DNA of 11,080 bases, taken from assembly GCA_905373085.1 (NCBI GenBank), contig CAJPRR010000073.1:1-11080 (forward strand). The letters are read 5' to 3'. This DNA is from an uncultured Selenomonas sp. Lineage in GTDB: Bacteria; Bacillota; Negativicutes; Selenomonadales; Selenomonadaceae. The first letter of the stretch is position 1; each line of letters starts with the position of its first letter. The translations under genes and the position numbers were made by a program. Below are positions 1-7,548 of this stretch, piece by piece. The notes beneath the pieces were generated by a model. The model ran no database searches. It saw only the letters and a list, made by a program, of their open reading frames with translations, and was not told the origin of the DNA.

Positions 1-3000
1 GCCGACTCGGGCGACATTGGCAAGCTGCGCGTCGCAGCCTACGGCGGCAAGCGCGACATCATGCCGATTTACAGCACGGAATCCTTCGGCGGTCTCCTCA
101 AGAGCGGAAGCTCTTATAAAGACGAGGAAAGCCGTGTGCGAAACTCGCTGCGCTACTATGGCGACATCAAGAATATCGGACTTGTCGCATCCTATGATCT
201 TGATAAGAATCATAGTCTTTCTTTGAACCTCGATCATACAGCAGAGGATATGGAGCGCTTCGTCAAGCGCTCCAACTCTGGGGGGGAAGGTTTGCAGCAA
301 TTCAAACGCGAACTTGACCGCAGCACATATCGCCTCTCGTATGCGGGGCGCGGCGGCAATTCGGATTGGAATGTCTCTCTCGACTATGCAAAGATGAACG
401 AGGACGACACGACGCTGACCTCGGACTATATCAATTCTCCCTATGAAGGCAAGAACACGCTCAACTACATCGACGACCTCATGCATCAGCAATGGAGCCT
501 CAAGGCATCGGCAAACACACAGATCCATCGCGATCATCTGCTGACCTACGGCATTGGCTACACGCAGGAGAAAGGCGAGGGCAGCCGCATCAAAAACGCA
601 CCGAACAGCCATACGCGCATGATCGATCCGTGGGATTACGATAAGAACCTTTATACGAGAGGCGGCGCGGGGGAGCCATCTTCGCGCGTGCACGACTATG
701 CGATGACGCGAAATGAAGCGGGAGTGCCTAAGTACGATAATGAATACGAGTGGTATGGGCATAAGGATGCTGCCGGACGCTCACTGGAGCCAATCTATAC
801 GTATCAGGACTATTTGAAATATGGCTCTCAGGGCTATGATAAAGACTGGAATCCGGCGCCGCCAGATGTTATGGCGCGGCTTATGGCGTTCGGTCAGCAG
901 CTGCTTGATGATGCTCGCAACCATGATCTGACTCATATTGATACGCCGACTTCGGCAATCAATCACTACTATGATCAGGAATTTGCCAATTATGATCGTA
1001 AAATGTTTGGACATGCGATGCTTTGGAACGGAAAAGCGTTCAATGAGGAATTTGATGCGCGGCAGAACCGATTGACGATTGGCAGTGTGGAGATCAAGAA
1101 GCAATATGTGTTTTTGCAGGACGCATGGCAGGTCAATCGGAATACTTTGCTCTCGCCAATTCTGCGCGTCGATCACAGCAGCCTTTTCGGCACACATGCG
1201 ACGTTCAATATCGGCATGACGCACAACATCGGCGGCAAGGCGAACCAGCGCTTCAAGGCGAACCTCGGCACGGGCTATACCGAGCCGGGCATGGGGGAGC
1301 TTTACTACAACTGGGAGATGTATGCAGGCTCGCCGATGGGACTGGAACGCGCACGCCTTGGCTACTATTTTGTCGGCAATCCGAACTTGAAGCCCGAGAA
1401 GTCCCTCAATTTCGATCTTGGCTATGAGGGCGAGAGCAAGGATGGCAGGGACAGCTACCGTATCAATGCTTTTCACAACCGCATTGACAACTATATGACG
1501 ACTTACTTCACCGGCTATCTGATGGATTTCCATCCGGAAATTTCCGCTGATGCCAGATGGCTCATGCCGCCCGACATGATTTACAGCTTCAAGAACATCG
1601 GCAAAGCGGAGATCACAGGTCTTGAAGCGGAGTATAACCATCGCTTTGACAAGCATTGGTCGGCGAAGCTCGGCTATACCTATCTTCATGCCATCAACAA
1701 GAGCGACCCGAACATGCCGGATCGTTTGCTCGATCGGCCGCAGCACAAGATCGACCTTGGCGTGACCTACGAGAACCAAGGCTGGCGTGCGACGCTCTGG
1801 GGGAACTATTACGTCAACATGCTCGACAGCAACAGTGTTGCGAACAACGGCAACTATTACGACTGGGACGGCGTGGCAAAAAAGTGGCATTATAACTTCG
1901 CCGAGGGCGGCAAGCAGACGTACGAGAAAAAGACTTTCGGTATCTGGAACTTCATCCTGCAAAAAGACTTCGGCAAGGACGCGAGCGCCTATATCGGCAT
2001 CGACAATATCTTCAACCATCGCGACGACGACCGCGCCTTTCAAGAGCGCACGTACCGCATTGGCGTGAACTTGAAGTTCGGCCCCGATGCGAGCACGGGG
2101 GCGGGCGGGCGCTTCAAGAAGGAAGAAGTGCATCTTCTGCCCGAAGATGCATGGTTCATCCAAAAGCCGTTCGATACGACGAAGGAAAAGGGCGTGCGTG
2201 TCATCGGCGATTATCGCTGGCGTTGGAACACCTTTACGGGCAAGGAAAAGCCGTCCGAAGCGCGTGTCACGACCACAGCGAGCGTAAGCGACGGCGCGTA
2301 TAAAAATTACCTCGAAAAAGCCGAGCACGGCTTCGAGCAGCGATTGCGCGTCGGCGTGGATGCGAGGATCGATGCGAACACGAACCTCACTATTTTGGGA
2401 AGCGCTTCGGGCGCAGAGGGTGTCGGCACCGATACCGATGTCGCCAAAAGCCGTGGACTCAACCATGTGCGCCTTGACGAGGCGAATCTTACCGTACATG
2501 CGAACGACTGGGACTTCTCGCTTGGCCGCATGACGGAGCCGATGGGCGTCACAGGCTACTACTTCGGCAAAGAGTACGACGGCGGACGCGCCGTATGGAC
2601 GGGCGCCCATACGCAGGTGCGTCTCGGCTACGGCGACTTCCGGCACTCGACAGGCGTCACAGACTCCGCCTATACGCACGCGACGCGTCAGAGCTTCGTG
2701 CGCGGCGTGACCAAGGAAGAATGGCTGGGCTATAAAGCGACCGCGATCAACAGCCGTACGACGGACGCCGTTCCGTATTATCCGAACTACAGCACGCTCA
2801 TTAAGGATACCCCGGGCTTTGACGGACTGTATCAACGGCTCGTCAAGGCGCAGAGTTTGGCAGAGCAAAAGCAGATTCTTGACGAGTATCTGAATGTTGT
2901 CAAACAGGATAATCCCAAAGCATATCAGAAATTGATGGATCGGTTGTCTGAGAAAGGGAAAATCCAGCACGATGACTTCGCATGGTACAAGGTGACCGTG

Positions 3001-4284
3001 AGGGACAAACATGGCAACGTCGTCGGGACATATCTTTCACAGGAAGAAAGTCCGCAGTTGAAGAAGCTGCATCCGAGGGCAAGCCTTTCTTATCAGGACA
3101 GATTCAATCGCGAGAAGATGGAGGATGTCACCCGTAAAGCGTGGGAGTCGGCAGAGGCAAATCTGGAGACGACGCGGACGCGGGTGGAGAAGCTTGATAA
3201 TATCGACGGTCATCCGGACGGGGTTTATAATCTGACCTATGAGTTCTACGGCTATGGAACATATCACGGAAAGAAGCCGATCCTTGGCTACAATTTGAAG
3301 ATGAGTGATTTGCAACCCGGAGATTTCAGATCGATGACGAAGGATGAGGCAAAAGAGCGCACCATTCGTTCTTCTTGGGATAAAAGCGCTTACCACGGGG
3401 TGCAGTCGTTGAAACGCAATCCGGATGACCCCGATAGCGGATTTACATTAAACGGGAAGATTCCGGCAGGCAATAAAAGGGGTATATCGCATCTCGGTCA
3501 AACGATCATCGACTATCTAATTGATGATTATTATTGGGGTCCGGAGGACAAGAGCGCTCTGCCGCTTAATCTGCTGAAACGCGCGGGCTATTTTGTACTG
3601 CAAGTTGGCACGATACTTGAGCGCGACCAGATCCCTGCGCTCAAGCAGGCGTTCTATGTGCAGGCACGTCACGAACTCTCGCCAAATCTCGGCGTCGCCG
3701 CTTGGTATCTGCGCTCGGTCGGCAATGACTCGCATCGCTTCCTCGCGGCGAACGGCACGGGAAATGATGTCAGCACCTTCGACACGCTCGCGAATGTCGT
3801 CGGCGTCGGCGCGAAGTGGCAGCTCTCGAAGAATGCCGCGCTATCCTTCGACTACGGCGTGAATACGACCGACTTTGGCAAGTACATGAACGGCCACACG
3901 CGCTATGAGCACAAGAGCGGCACATCCGACTTCGCGATCAAGGGCAGGGAAACCGGCTCTGCACCGAGATTCTGGGTCATGCGGCTCGATCTCGGCAAAG
4001 TCGATACGAAAGTGCCGCACTCGTGGAATGCATTCATCGACTACAAGCGCTTCGAGCACGGCTCCTTCTTCGGCGGCAACGGCACGGAAGCGCTGCCCGA
4101 CCGCTACCTCGACGGCATCAAGAGCTTCACCGTCGGCGCGGGCTATGTGCCGATGGAAAACCTCCTCGTCGAAGCCTTCTACACCTTCGGCGCCAAAGGC
4201 ATTGGCGCACGCGACACCCTCTACGGCCCCGAGCGCTTCAGCCTCGGCGACTACGCAAGGGTGCAGCTGACCTATCGCTTCTAA
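1..4284 (+). CDS. TonB-dependent receptor barrel fused to a C-terminal porin-like barrel (5' end outside window)
   Basis: The frame is open from base 1, so the signal peptide, TonB box and plug lie upstream; 1427 residues are visible (numbered here from base 1). Residues 1 to about 693 alternate amphipathic strands with long loops, as in a TonB-dependent receptor barrel. They carry a YTEPGMGELYY segment (426-436) and GNPNLKPEKS (459-468), similar to the FRAP/NPNL region of such receptors, and finish on YRIGVNLKF, a typical barrel-closing strand. A polar linker (about 694-730) follows. From 731 on there is a second set of strands with short Asp/Asn turns and long loops; I count about 16, ending YARVQLTYRF at the stop codon. 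This half resembles the porin barrel of Negativicutes OmpM proteins, but has no SLH domain or signal peptide of its own. Loops at about 196-360 and 885-1210 are unusually long and AT-rich. The receptor assignment is firm; the two-barrel reading is inferred by eye. The ECF operon downstream suggests a shared substrate. Confidence 0.88.
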   Translation, partial: ADSGDIGKLRVAAYGGKRDIMPIYSTESFGGLLKSGSSYKDEESRVRNSLRYYGDIKNIGLVASYDLDKNHSLSLNLDHTAEDMERFVKRSNSGGEGLQQFKRELDRSTYRLSYAGRGGNSDWNVSLDYAKMNEDDTTLTSDYINSPYEGKNTLNYIDDLMHQQWSLKASANTQIHRDHLLTYGIGYTQEKGEGSRIKNAPNSHTRMIDPWDYDKNLYTRGGAGEPSSRVHDYAMTRNEAGVPKYDNEYEWYGHKDAAGRSLEPIYTYQDYLKYGSQGYDKDWNPAPPDVMARLMAFGQQLLDDARNHDLTHIDTPTSAINHYYDQEFANYDRKMFGHAMLWNGKAFNEEFDARQNRLTIGSVEIKKQYVFLQDAWQVNRNTLLSPILRVDHSSLFGTHATFNIGMTHNIGGKANQRFKANLGTGYTEPGMGELYYNWEMYAGSPMGLERARLGYYFVGNPNLKPEKSLNFDLGYEGESKDGRDSYRINAFHNRIDNYMTTYFTGYLMDFHPEISADARWLMPPDMIYSFKNIGKAEITGLEAEYNHRFDKHWSAKLGYTYLHAINKSDPNMPDRLLDRPQHKIDLGVTYENQGWRATLWGNYYVNMLDSNSVANNGNYYDWDGVAKKWHYNFAEGGKQTYEKKTFGIWNFILQKDFGKDASAYIGIDNIFNHRDDDRAFQERTYRIGVNLKFGPDASTGAGGRFKKEEVHLLPEDAWFIQKPFDTTKEKGVRVIGDYRWRWNTFTGKEKPSEARVTTTASVSDGAYKNYLEKAEHGFEQRLRVGVDARIDANTNLTILGSASGAEGVGTDTDVAKSRGLNHVRLDEANLTVHANDWDFSLGRMTEPMGVTGYYFGKEYDGGRAVWTGAHTQVRLGYGDFRHSTGVTDSAYTHATRQSFVRGVTKEEWLGYKATAINSRTTDAVPYYPNYSTLIKDTPGFDGLYQRLVKAQSLAEQKQILDEYLNVVKQDNPKAYQKLMDRLSEKGKIQHDDFAWYKVTVRDKHGNVVGTYLSQEESPQLKKLHPRASLSYQDRFNREKMEDVTRKAWESAEANLETTRTRVEKLDNIDGHPDGVYNLTYEFYGYGTYHGKKPILGYNLKMSDLQPGDFRSMTKDEAKERTIRSSWDKSAYHGVQSLKRNPDDPDSGFTLNGKIPAGNKRGISHLGQTIIDYLIDDYYWGPEDKSALPLNLLKRAGYFVLQVGTILERDQIPALKQAFYVQARHELSPNLGVAAWYLRSVGNDSHRFLAANGTGNDVSTFDTLANVVGVGAKWQLSKNAALSFDYGVNTTDFGKYMNGHTRYEHKSGTSDFAIKGRETGSAPRFWVMRLDLGKVDTKVPHSWNAFIDYKRFEHGSFFGGNGTEALPDRYLDGIKSFTVGAGYVPMENLLVEAFYTFGAKGIGARDTLYGPERFSLGDYARVQLTYRF

Positions 4285-4297
4285 GGACGAAACGCAA

Positions 4298-4334
4298 GAA
4301 TCATGACCAACCGTTTGACGGGTGGTCATGATTC
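4298..4334 (+). terminator. Hairpin after the receptor gene
   Basis: A perfect 12-bp inverted repeat (GAATCATGACCA, 4298-4309, with TGGTCATGATTC, 4323-4334) starts 14 bases after the receptor stop codon. An inner CCG/CGG pairing and a TTTGA loop lie across one A-G mismatch. There is no T-run after it, so it is not a classical intrinsic terminator. It may instead protect the mRNA 3' end or bind a regulator. Confidence 0.5.
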
Positions 4335-4424
4335 AGCGGTGCGAAGTTCGGAGCGGATTCCATCTTCGACGGAGCGGCACAAAAGACTCGCCTGAGAATA
4401 TCGCTCTTTTAAGAAAGAGAACGG

Positions 4425-4453
4425 TTGCCAATACGAGAGAAAGTTGATACAAT
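4425..4453 (+). promoter_or_regulatory. Sigma-70-type promoter of the ECF operon
   Basis: TTGCCA (4425-4430) and TACAAT (4448-4453) are each one base from consensus and are separated by exactly 17 bases. Transcription would begin near 4460. That start rules out, or makes very unlikely, the upstream ATG at 4468 as the ecfT start, and it places the start site inside the inverted repeat 4455-4490. Confidence 0.75.
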
Positions 4454-4454
4454 G

Positions 4455-4490
4455 AATAAGGCGATGGATGGTTTCATCTATCGCCTTATT
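4455..4490 (+). promoter_or_regulatory. 16-bp inverted repeat over the ECF operon transcription start (operator or 5' stem-loop)
   Basis: The arms AATAAGGCGATGGATG (4455-4470) and CATCTATCGCCTTATT (4475-4490) pair along all 16 positions with a single G-T wobble and a GTTT loop. The repeat begins one base after the -10 box and spans the expected transcription start. As DNA it has the form of a repressor operator. As RNA the transcribed part would still form a stem of about 10 bp at the 5' end of the message, which could control stability or ribosome access. The position is seen; the function is inferred. A terminator for the receptor gene is a third possibility, but only a short T-stretch follows. 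Confidence 0.6.
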
Positions 4491-4521
4491 TAAATGTTGT
4501 TTGAGGAAGAGGTCATGCTTG

Positions 4522-5232
4522 ATGCTGACGAAAAAGCGCAGGACGCTCGATTTTCGTACCATCTTATATCTGAATATCCTGCTGATGGTCTTCCTGATCG
4601 TTTCCGGATCGGAGGCGGTCTTGCTTTGCTCCTTTGCGCTTTCCGCCGTTGCTTTGGCGGATACGGGCGCATGGCGACGGACGGCGAAGTACAGCGTCGG
4701 TTTTGCGGCTCTTGCAGCGTTGCAGTATGCGCTCGGCATGGCGCTGGAGGCGGGCGTGCAAAATGCCGTCGTATTCTTGCTGCAGATGGTTCTCTTCCTC
4801 GCTTTGCGCGTCTATCCGTTCATCGGACTTGGATTTGCGCTGAAGGAGGGCAAGAATATCGCGGAGATCACGACCGCGCTCGATCGGCTGCGTCTGCATC
4901 GAGGCGTTGTCTTGAGCATCGTCGTGATGATCCGCTACCTGCCGGCGATGGCGGCGGATTTTCGCGTCATCCTTGACGCCATGCGTCTGCGCGGTATTCC
5001 GATCTCGCTGAAGTTCGTCGCGCTCCATCCGATGAAGGCAATCGAGTACCTGATCGTGCCGATGCTGTTTCGCAGCGAGAAGATCACGGAGGAGTTCTCG
5101 GGCGCGGCTCTTGTCAAGGGCTATGCATCTGGTGCGCGGCGCACGTCGTACTTCGATGTGCGTATGACGGCGAAGGATATGGCGATGCTCGTCATTTCGA
5201 CTGCTTCGCTCGTTCTATGTACGTTTGTATGA
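4522..5232 (+). CDS. ecfT: ECF transporter transmembrane coupling protein EcfT (CbiQ-like)
   Basis: EcfT couples ATP hydrolysis by the ECF ATPases to movement of the substrate-binding S component in the inner membrane. The product is a 236-residue hydrophobic protein with predicted membrane segments around residues 12-47, 58-72, 81-105, 128-140 and 219-236. The cytoplasmic region between the last two has DAMRLRGIP (152-160), matching the Arg-Gly coupling motif that touches the ATPase groove. The second such motif, normally ARG-like, is degenerate here (ALVKGY, 196-201). I place the start at ATG 4522, behind AGGAAGAGG (4504-4512); TTG 4519 is also possible. An in-frame ATG at 4468 lies within the 5' inverted repeat, too close to the predicted transcription start. 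It is the first gene of a T-AA'-S operon, and 11 bases separate it from the ATPase gene. Confidence 0.85.
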   Translation: MLTKKRRTLDFRTILYLNILLMVFLIVSGSEAVLLCSFALSAVALADTGAWRRTAKYSVGFAALAALQYALGMALEAGVQNAVVFLLQMVLFLALRVYPFIGLGFALKEGKNIAEITTALDRLRLHRGVVLSIVVMIRYLPAMAADFRVILDAMRLRGIPISLKFVALHPMKAIEYLIVPMLFRSEKITEEFSGAALVKGYASGARRTSYFDVRMTAKDMAMLVISTASLVLCTFV

Positions 5233-5243
5233 GGGAAAATCGC

Positions 5244-6728
5244 ATGATCGATCTGCAAAATGTCGGCTTTCAATATAAAGAACAGGGACGGAGGAGCATC
5301 TGCGGCAACACCTGCACGATTCATCGAGGCGAGGTTGTCGTTATAGCGGGCGAGAGCGGCTGCGGCAAGTCGACGCTCCTGCGTGCTCTCAACGGGCTTT
5401 GCCCGCATTTTTACGAGGGAGAGACGGCGGGCAAGGTGCTGCTCGGCGGTAAGAACTGCCGCGATATGCGCATCGGCGACATCTCGCGCATGGCGGCGAC
5501 GGTGTTTCAGAATCCCGACCATCAGTTTTTTACGCTCGATGTCTTGTCCGATCTCGTGTTTTCGTGTGAGAATTTTGGTGTCGGGCCAAAAGAGATCGAG
5601 CGTCGCCTGCGCTCCGTCACGAAGCTGCTGCAGCTTGAGCGATTTTTGGGACGCAAGCTCTCGGCGCTTTCGGGCGGAGAGAAGCAGCGGATTGCGATCG
5701 CTTCGGCGCTGATGCTCAAGACGGACATCCTGCTTATGGACGAGCCGTCGGCGAATCTCGACTATCCATCGATCGAAGAGCTGCGCGATCTGCTCGCCTT
5801 GCTCAAGGCGCATGGCTGCACGATCGTTGTCGCCGAGCACCGCCTTTACTATCTTTGCGGCATTGCAGACCGACTGTTCCTCATGCAGGATGGCACGATT
5901 CGTCGCGTGTACGAGGGCGCAGCGCTTTCGTCGCTGTCGAACGACGCGCTGCACGAGGCGGGCGTGCGCGGCGTCGATCCCTTCGGCGAAACGGACGCCG
6001 TGCAGCCGCTCGCAAAGAGGACGGCGGCGCCTCTCTTGTCGCTGGCAGATATTTCCTTCGGCTATGCGCATGGCGAGGATGTATTGCAGGGGCTTTCTTT
6101 GGACATCCATGCAGGGGATCGCGTCGCTCTCTTGGGCAGGAACGGCTGCGGCAAATCGACGCTCGCGAAGGTAATCTGCGGCCTTCTCAAGGAGCGGGCG
6201 GGCGAGGTTCGCGCGGCGGGCGAGGCGCTTCCCTGCGGCAGGCGCAGCCGTGCCGTCAGCTATGTGATGCAGAATGTGGATTTCCAGCTTTTCGGTTCGA
6301 GCGTCTACAATGATCTCCTGCTCGGTGCAGAAGGTGCGGCAGATATCGACGCGCGTATCCGCAAGGTTCTGGATGATTTTCGTCTTACGCCATGGCTTGA
6401 CGAGCATCCGACGCGGCTCTCGATGGGGCAGAAGCAGCGGCTCGTCATCGCCGGCGCGTGCCTGTTGGGCAAGCGTGTCGGCATCTTCGACGAGCCGACG
6501 AGCGGCCTGGACTATCGCAATATGCGGACGGTCTGCTCACTGATCGGCGAATTTACAGGAGAGGATGGCGCCGCCGTCATCATCACGCACGATGCGGAGT
6601 TTGTCATGAACTCATGCAATCGCGTCGTCCTGCTTGAGGACGGACGGATCGCCGAGGATTTTCCCTTGGTTGCAGATGGTGCGCTCAAGCGTATATTTAC
6701 GGAGCGGCTGCGGCGCTTTGGCGAATGA
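5244..6728 (+). CDS. ecfA: ECF transporter ATPase with two fused nucleotide-binding domains (EcfA-EcfA')
   Basis: This 494-residue cytoplasmic ATPase powers the ECF importer. It joins in one chain the two ABC domains that many ECF systems encode separately. Domain 1 has Walker A GESGCGKST (36-44), Q-loop FQNPDHQFF (88-96), signature LSGGEKQR (142-149), Walker B ILLMDEP (162-168) and switch His199. Domain 2 has Walker A GRNGCGKST (298-306), Q-loop MQNVDFQLF (342-350), signature LSMGQKQ (392-398, Met for the usual second Gly), Walker B GIFDEP (413-418) and His449. All catalytic elements are present in both halves, so both sites should bind ATP. ATG 5244 is chosen because GAGGGA (5231-5236) lies 7 bases before it and the domain begins at once (MIDLQNVGF); an earlier ATG at 5217 would overlap ecfT. 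Confidence 0.93.
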   Translation: MIDLQNVGFQYKEQGRRSICGNTCTIHRGEVVVIAGESGCGKSTLLRALNGLCPHFYEGETAGKVLLGGKNCRDMRIGDISRMAATVFQNPDHQFFTLDVLSDLVFSCENFGVGPKEIERRLRSVTKLLQLERFLGRKLSALSGGEKQRIAIASALMLKTDILLMDEPSANLDYPSIEELRDLLALLKAHGCTIVVAEHRLYYLCGIADRLFLMQDGTIRRVYEGAALSSLSNDALHEAGVRGVDPFGETDAVQPLAKRTAAPLLSLADISFGYAHGEDVLQGLSLDIHAGDRVALLGRNGCGKSTLAKVICGLLKERAGEVRAAGEALPCGRRSRAVSYVMQNVDFQLFGSSVYNDLLLGAEGAADIDARIRKVLDDFRLTPWLDEHPTRLSMGQKQRLVIAGACLLGKRVGIFDEPTSGLDYRNMRTVCSLIGEFTGEDGAAVIITHDAEFVMNSCNRVVLLEDGRIAEDFPLVADGALKRIFTERLRRFGE

Positions 6729-6750
6729 ATGGAAGTTTGGAGGAGAGGCA

Positions 6751-7338
6751 ATGAAAGCATGGAAAATCAGTGATTTTGTTCTGATAGGCATCCTGGCGGC
6801 GGTCTATGGCGTACTCGTCATGGGCATCGGTGCGCTCACGGTGCTGATGGCACCGATGATGCACGCGCTGAGTCCCGCCGTCATCGGCATACTTCTCGGC
6901 ACGATCGTGCTTTTCGTCGTGAAGAAGATTCCGAAGTTCGGCGCACTGACCTTGTTCATCGGCATCAGCACGGCGCTCTTCGCGGGCTTTTCGGGCATGA
7001 TGTATGTGCCGTTCGTCGGCACGGTCACGGCGACGGCCTTCGTCGTCGATCTCATCGTCCATCGGCTCGGCTGCAGGACGCCGGTCTTGGCGGTCGGCTA
7101 CGGCCTGATACAGAGTGCATACGTATTCGGCGGCGCGATTCCGCTGCTGTTTTTCTTGGAACAGAATATGGCGAAGTGGCAGGCGGCGGGCATGGATATG
7201 CAGTTCATCGAGAGAATGGTCGCGCACAGCACAGGGTGGTTCTTGGCGGCGGGCATGGCCATCGCCTTCGCGGGCGGCTTCATCGGCATCTATCTCGGCA
7301 AGCGGGTCTTGAAGAAGCATTTGAAGGAGCTTGCGTAA
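6751..7338 (+). CDS. ECF transporter S component, Trep_Strep/MptD family
   Basis: This protein should be the membrane-embedded, substrate-binding subunit that works with EcfT and the double ATPase. It is 195 residues and almost entirely hydrophobic, with membrane segments near residues 8-25, 42-58, 64-84, 90-104, 112-137 and 161-183, and ends in a strongly basic tail (GKRVLKKHLKELA, 183-195). A length near 190, extreme hydrophobicity and a basic motif near the C-terminus are what I recall as the hallmarks of the Trep_Strep family (TIGR02185/PF09605), expanded in Treponema denticola and found in streptococci. The start follows an excellent site (GGAGGAGAGG, 6739-6748) and lies 22 bases after the ATPase stop. 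The substrate is not readable. Some streptococcal and lactobacillary ECF systems have been linked to heme, which makes heme a reasonable guess, not a conclusion. Confidence 0.8.
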   Translation: MKAWKISDFVLIGILAAVYGVLVMGIGALTVLMAPMMHALSPAVIGILLGTIVLFVVKKIPKFGALTLFIGISTALFAGFSGMMYVPFVGTVTATAFVVDLIVHRLGCRTPVLAVGYGLIQSAYVFGGAIPLLFFLEQNMAKWQAAGMDMQFIERMVAHSTGWFLAAGMAIAFAGGFIGIYLGKRVLKKHLKELA

Positions 7339-7345
7339 TTTCAGG

Positions 7346-7402
7346 ACACAAAAAGCGCTGCTGCAGGGAACGGCGTTGTTCCGCGCGGCAGCGCTTTTGT
7401 GT
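7346..7402 (+). terminator. Terminator of the ECF operon
   Basis: The arms 7346-7361 and 7388-7402 (right arm GCAGCGCTTTTGTGT) pair over 15 positions with one bulged A. The stem begins 7 bases after the S-component stop and ends in a T-rich CTTTTGTGT arm. A loop of about 26 bases makes it longer than usual, but position and form fit transcription termination. Confidence 0.7.
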
Positions 7403-7455
7403 GCTTGCTCGATGCGCAGTTCTTTGAGAAAAGGGATGATAGAGGAAAAAAATGC

Positions 7456-7484
7456 TTAACAAAACGTGCGTCAGCGGCTATAAT
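7456..7484 (+). promoter_or_regulatory. Near-consensus sigma-70 promoter of the small gene
   Basis: TTAACA (7456-7461, one mismatch), a 17-base spacer and a perfect TATAAT (7479-7484) form one of the best promoters in the window. An A-rich stretch just before the -35 box (7444-7452) could act as an UP element. Transcription should begin near 7491, giving a leader of about 58 bases before the ATG at 7549. Confidence 0.85.
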
Positions 7485-7548
7485 ATAAGTAGAAAGAGGA
7501 TTCAGAACCTTCGTTCATTCAGAGCTTTCATGGAAGGAGGTTTTTCGG

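Noticed and set aside
2080..2190. Possible frameshift or lost stop codon joining two separate genes at the barrel junction
   Set aside because: There is no second signal peptide, ribosome site or start after the junction, and the frame continues with a polar linker, so a true fusion is the simpler reading. A check of the raw reads would still help.
781..3012. A 743-residue open frame on the minus strand opposite the receptor gene
   Set aside because: It mirrors the codon pattern of the GC-rich receptor gene, has no ribosome site or recognisable domain, and is dominated by hydrophobic residues with Arg as expected of an antisense shadow. The plus-strand frame has clear strand and motif structure.
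4440..4475. Fur-type iron box at the ECF promoter
   Set aside because: The GATACAATGAATAAG stretch only loosely resembles a GATAAT-repeat Fur site, and the clear dyad here has different arms.
4468..4521. Upstream ATG that would lengthen ecfT by 18 residues
   Set aside because: It falls inside the 5' inverted repeat, about 8 bases from the predicted transcription start, and has no ribosome site. ATG 4522 is preceded by AGGAAGAGG.
4285..4521. Cobalamin, thiamine or other vitamin riboswitch ahead of the ECF operon
   Set aside because: The promoter sits at 4425-4453, leaving only about 60 transcribed bases before ecfT, and I see none of the conserved riboswitch boxes.
5121..6407. A 428-residue open frame on the minus strand opposite the ECF genes
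   Set aside because: It lies antisense to the ATPase gene, whose motifs are all intact, and shows no family features or start signals of its own.
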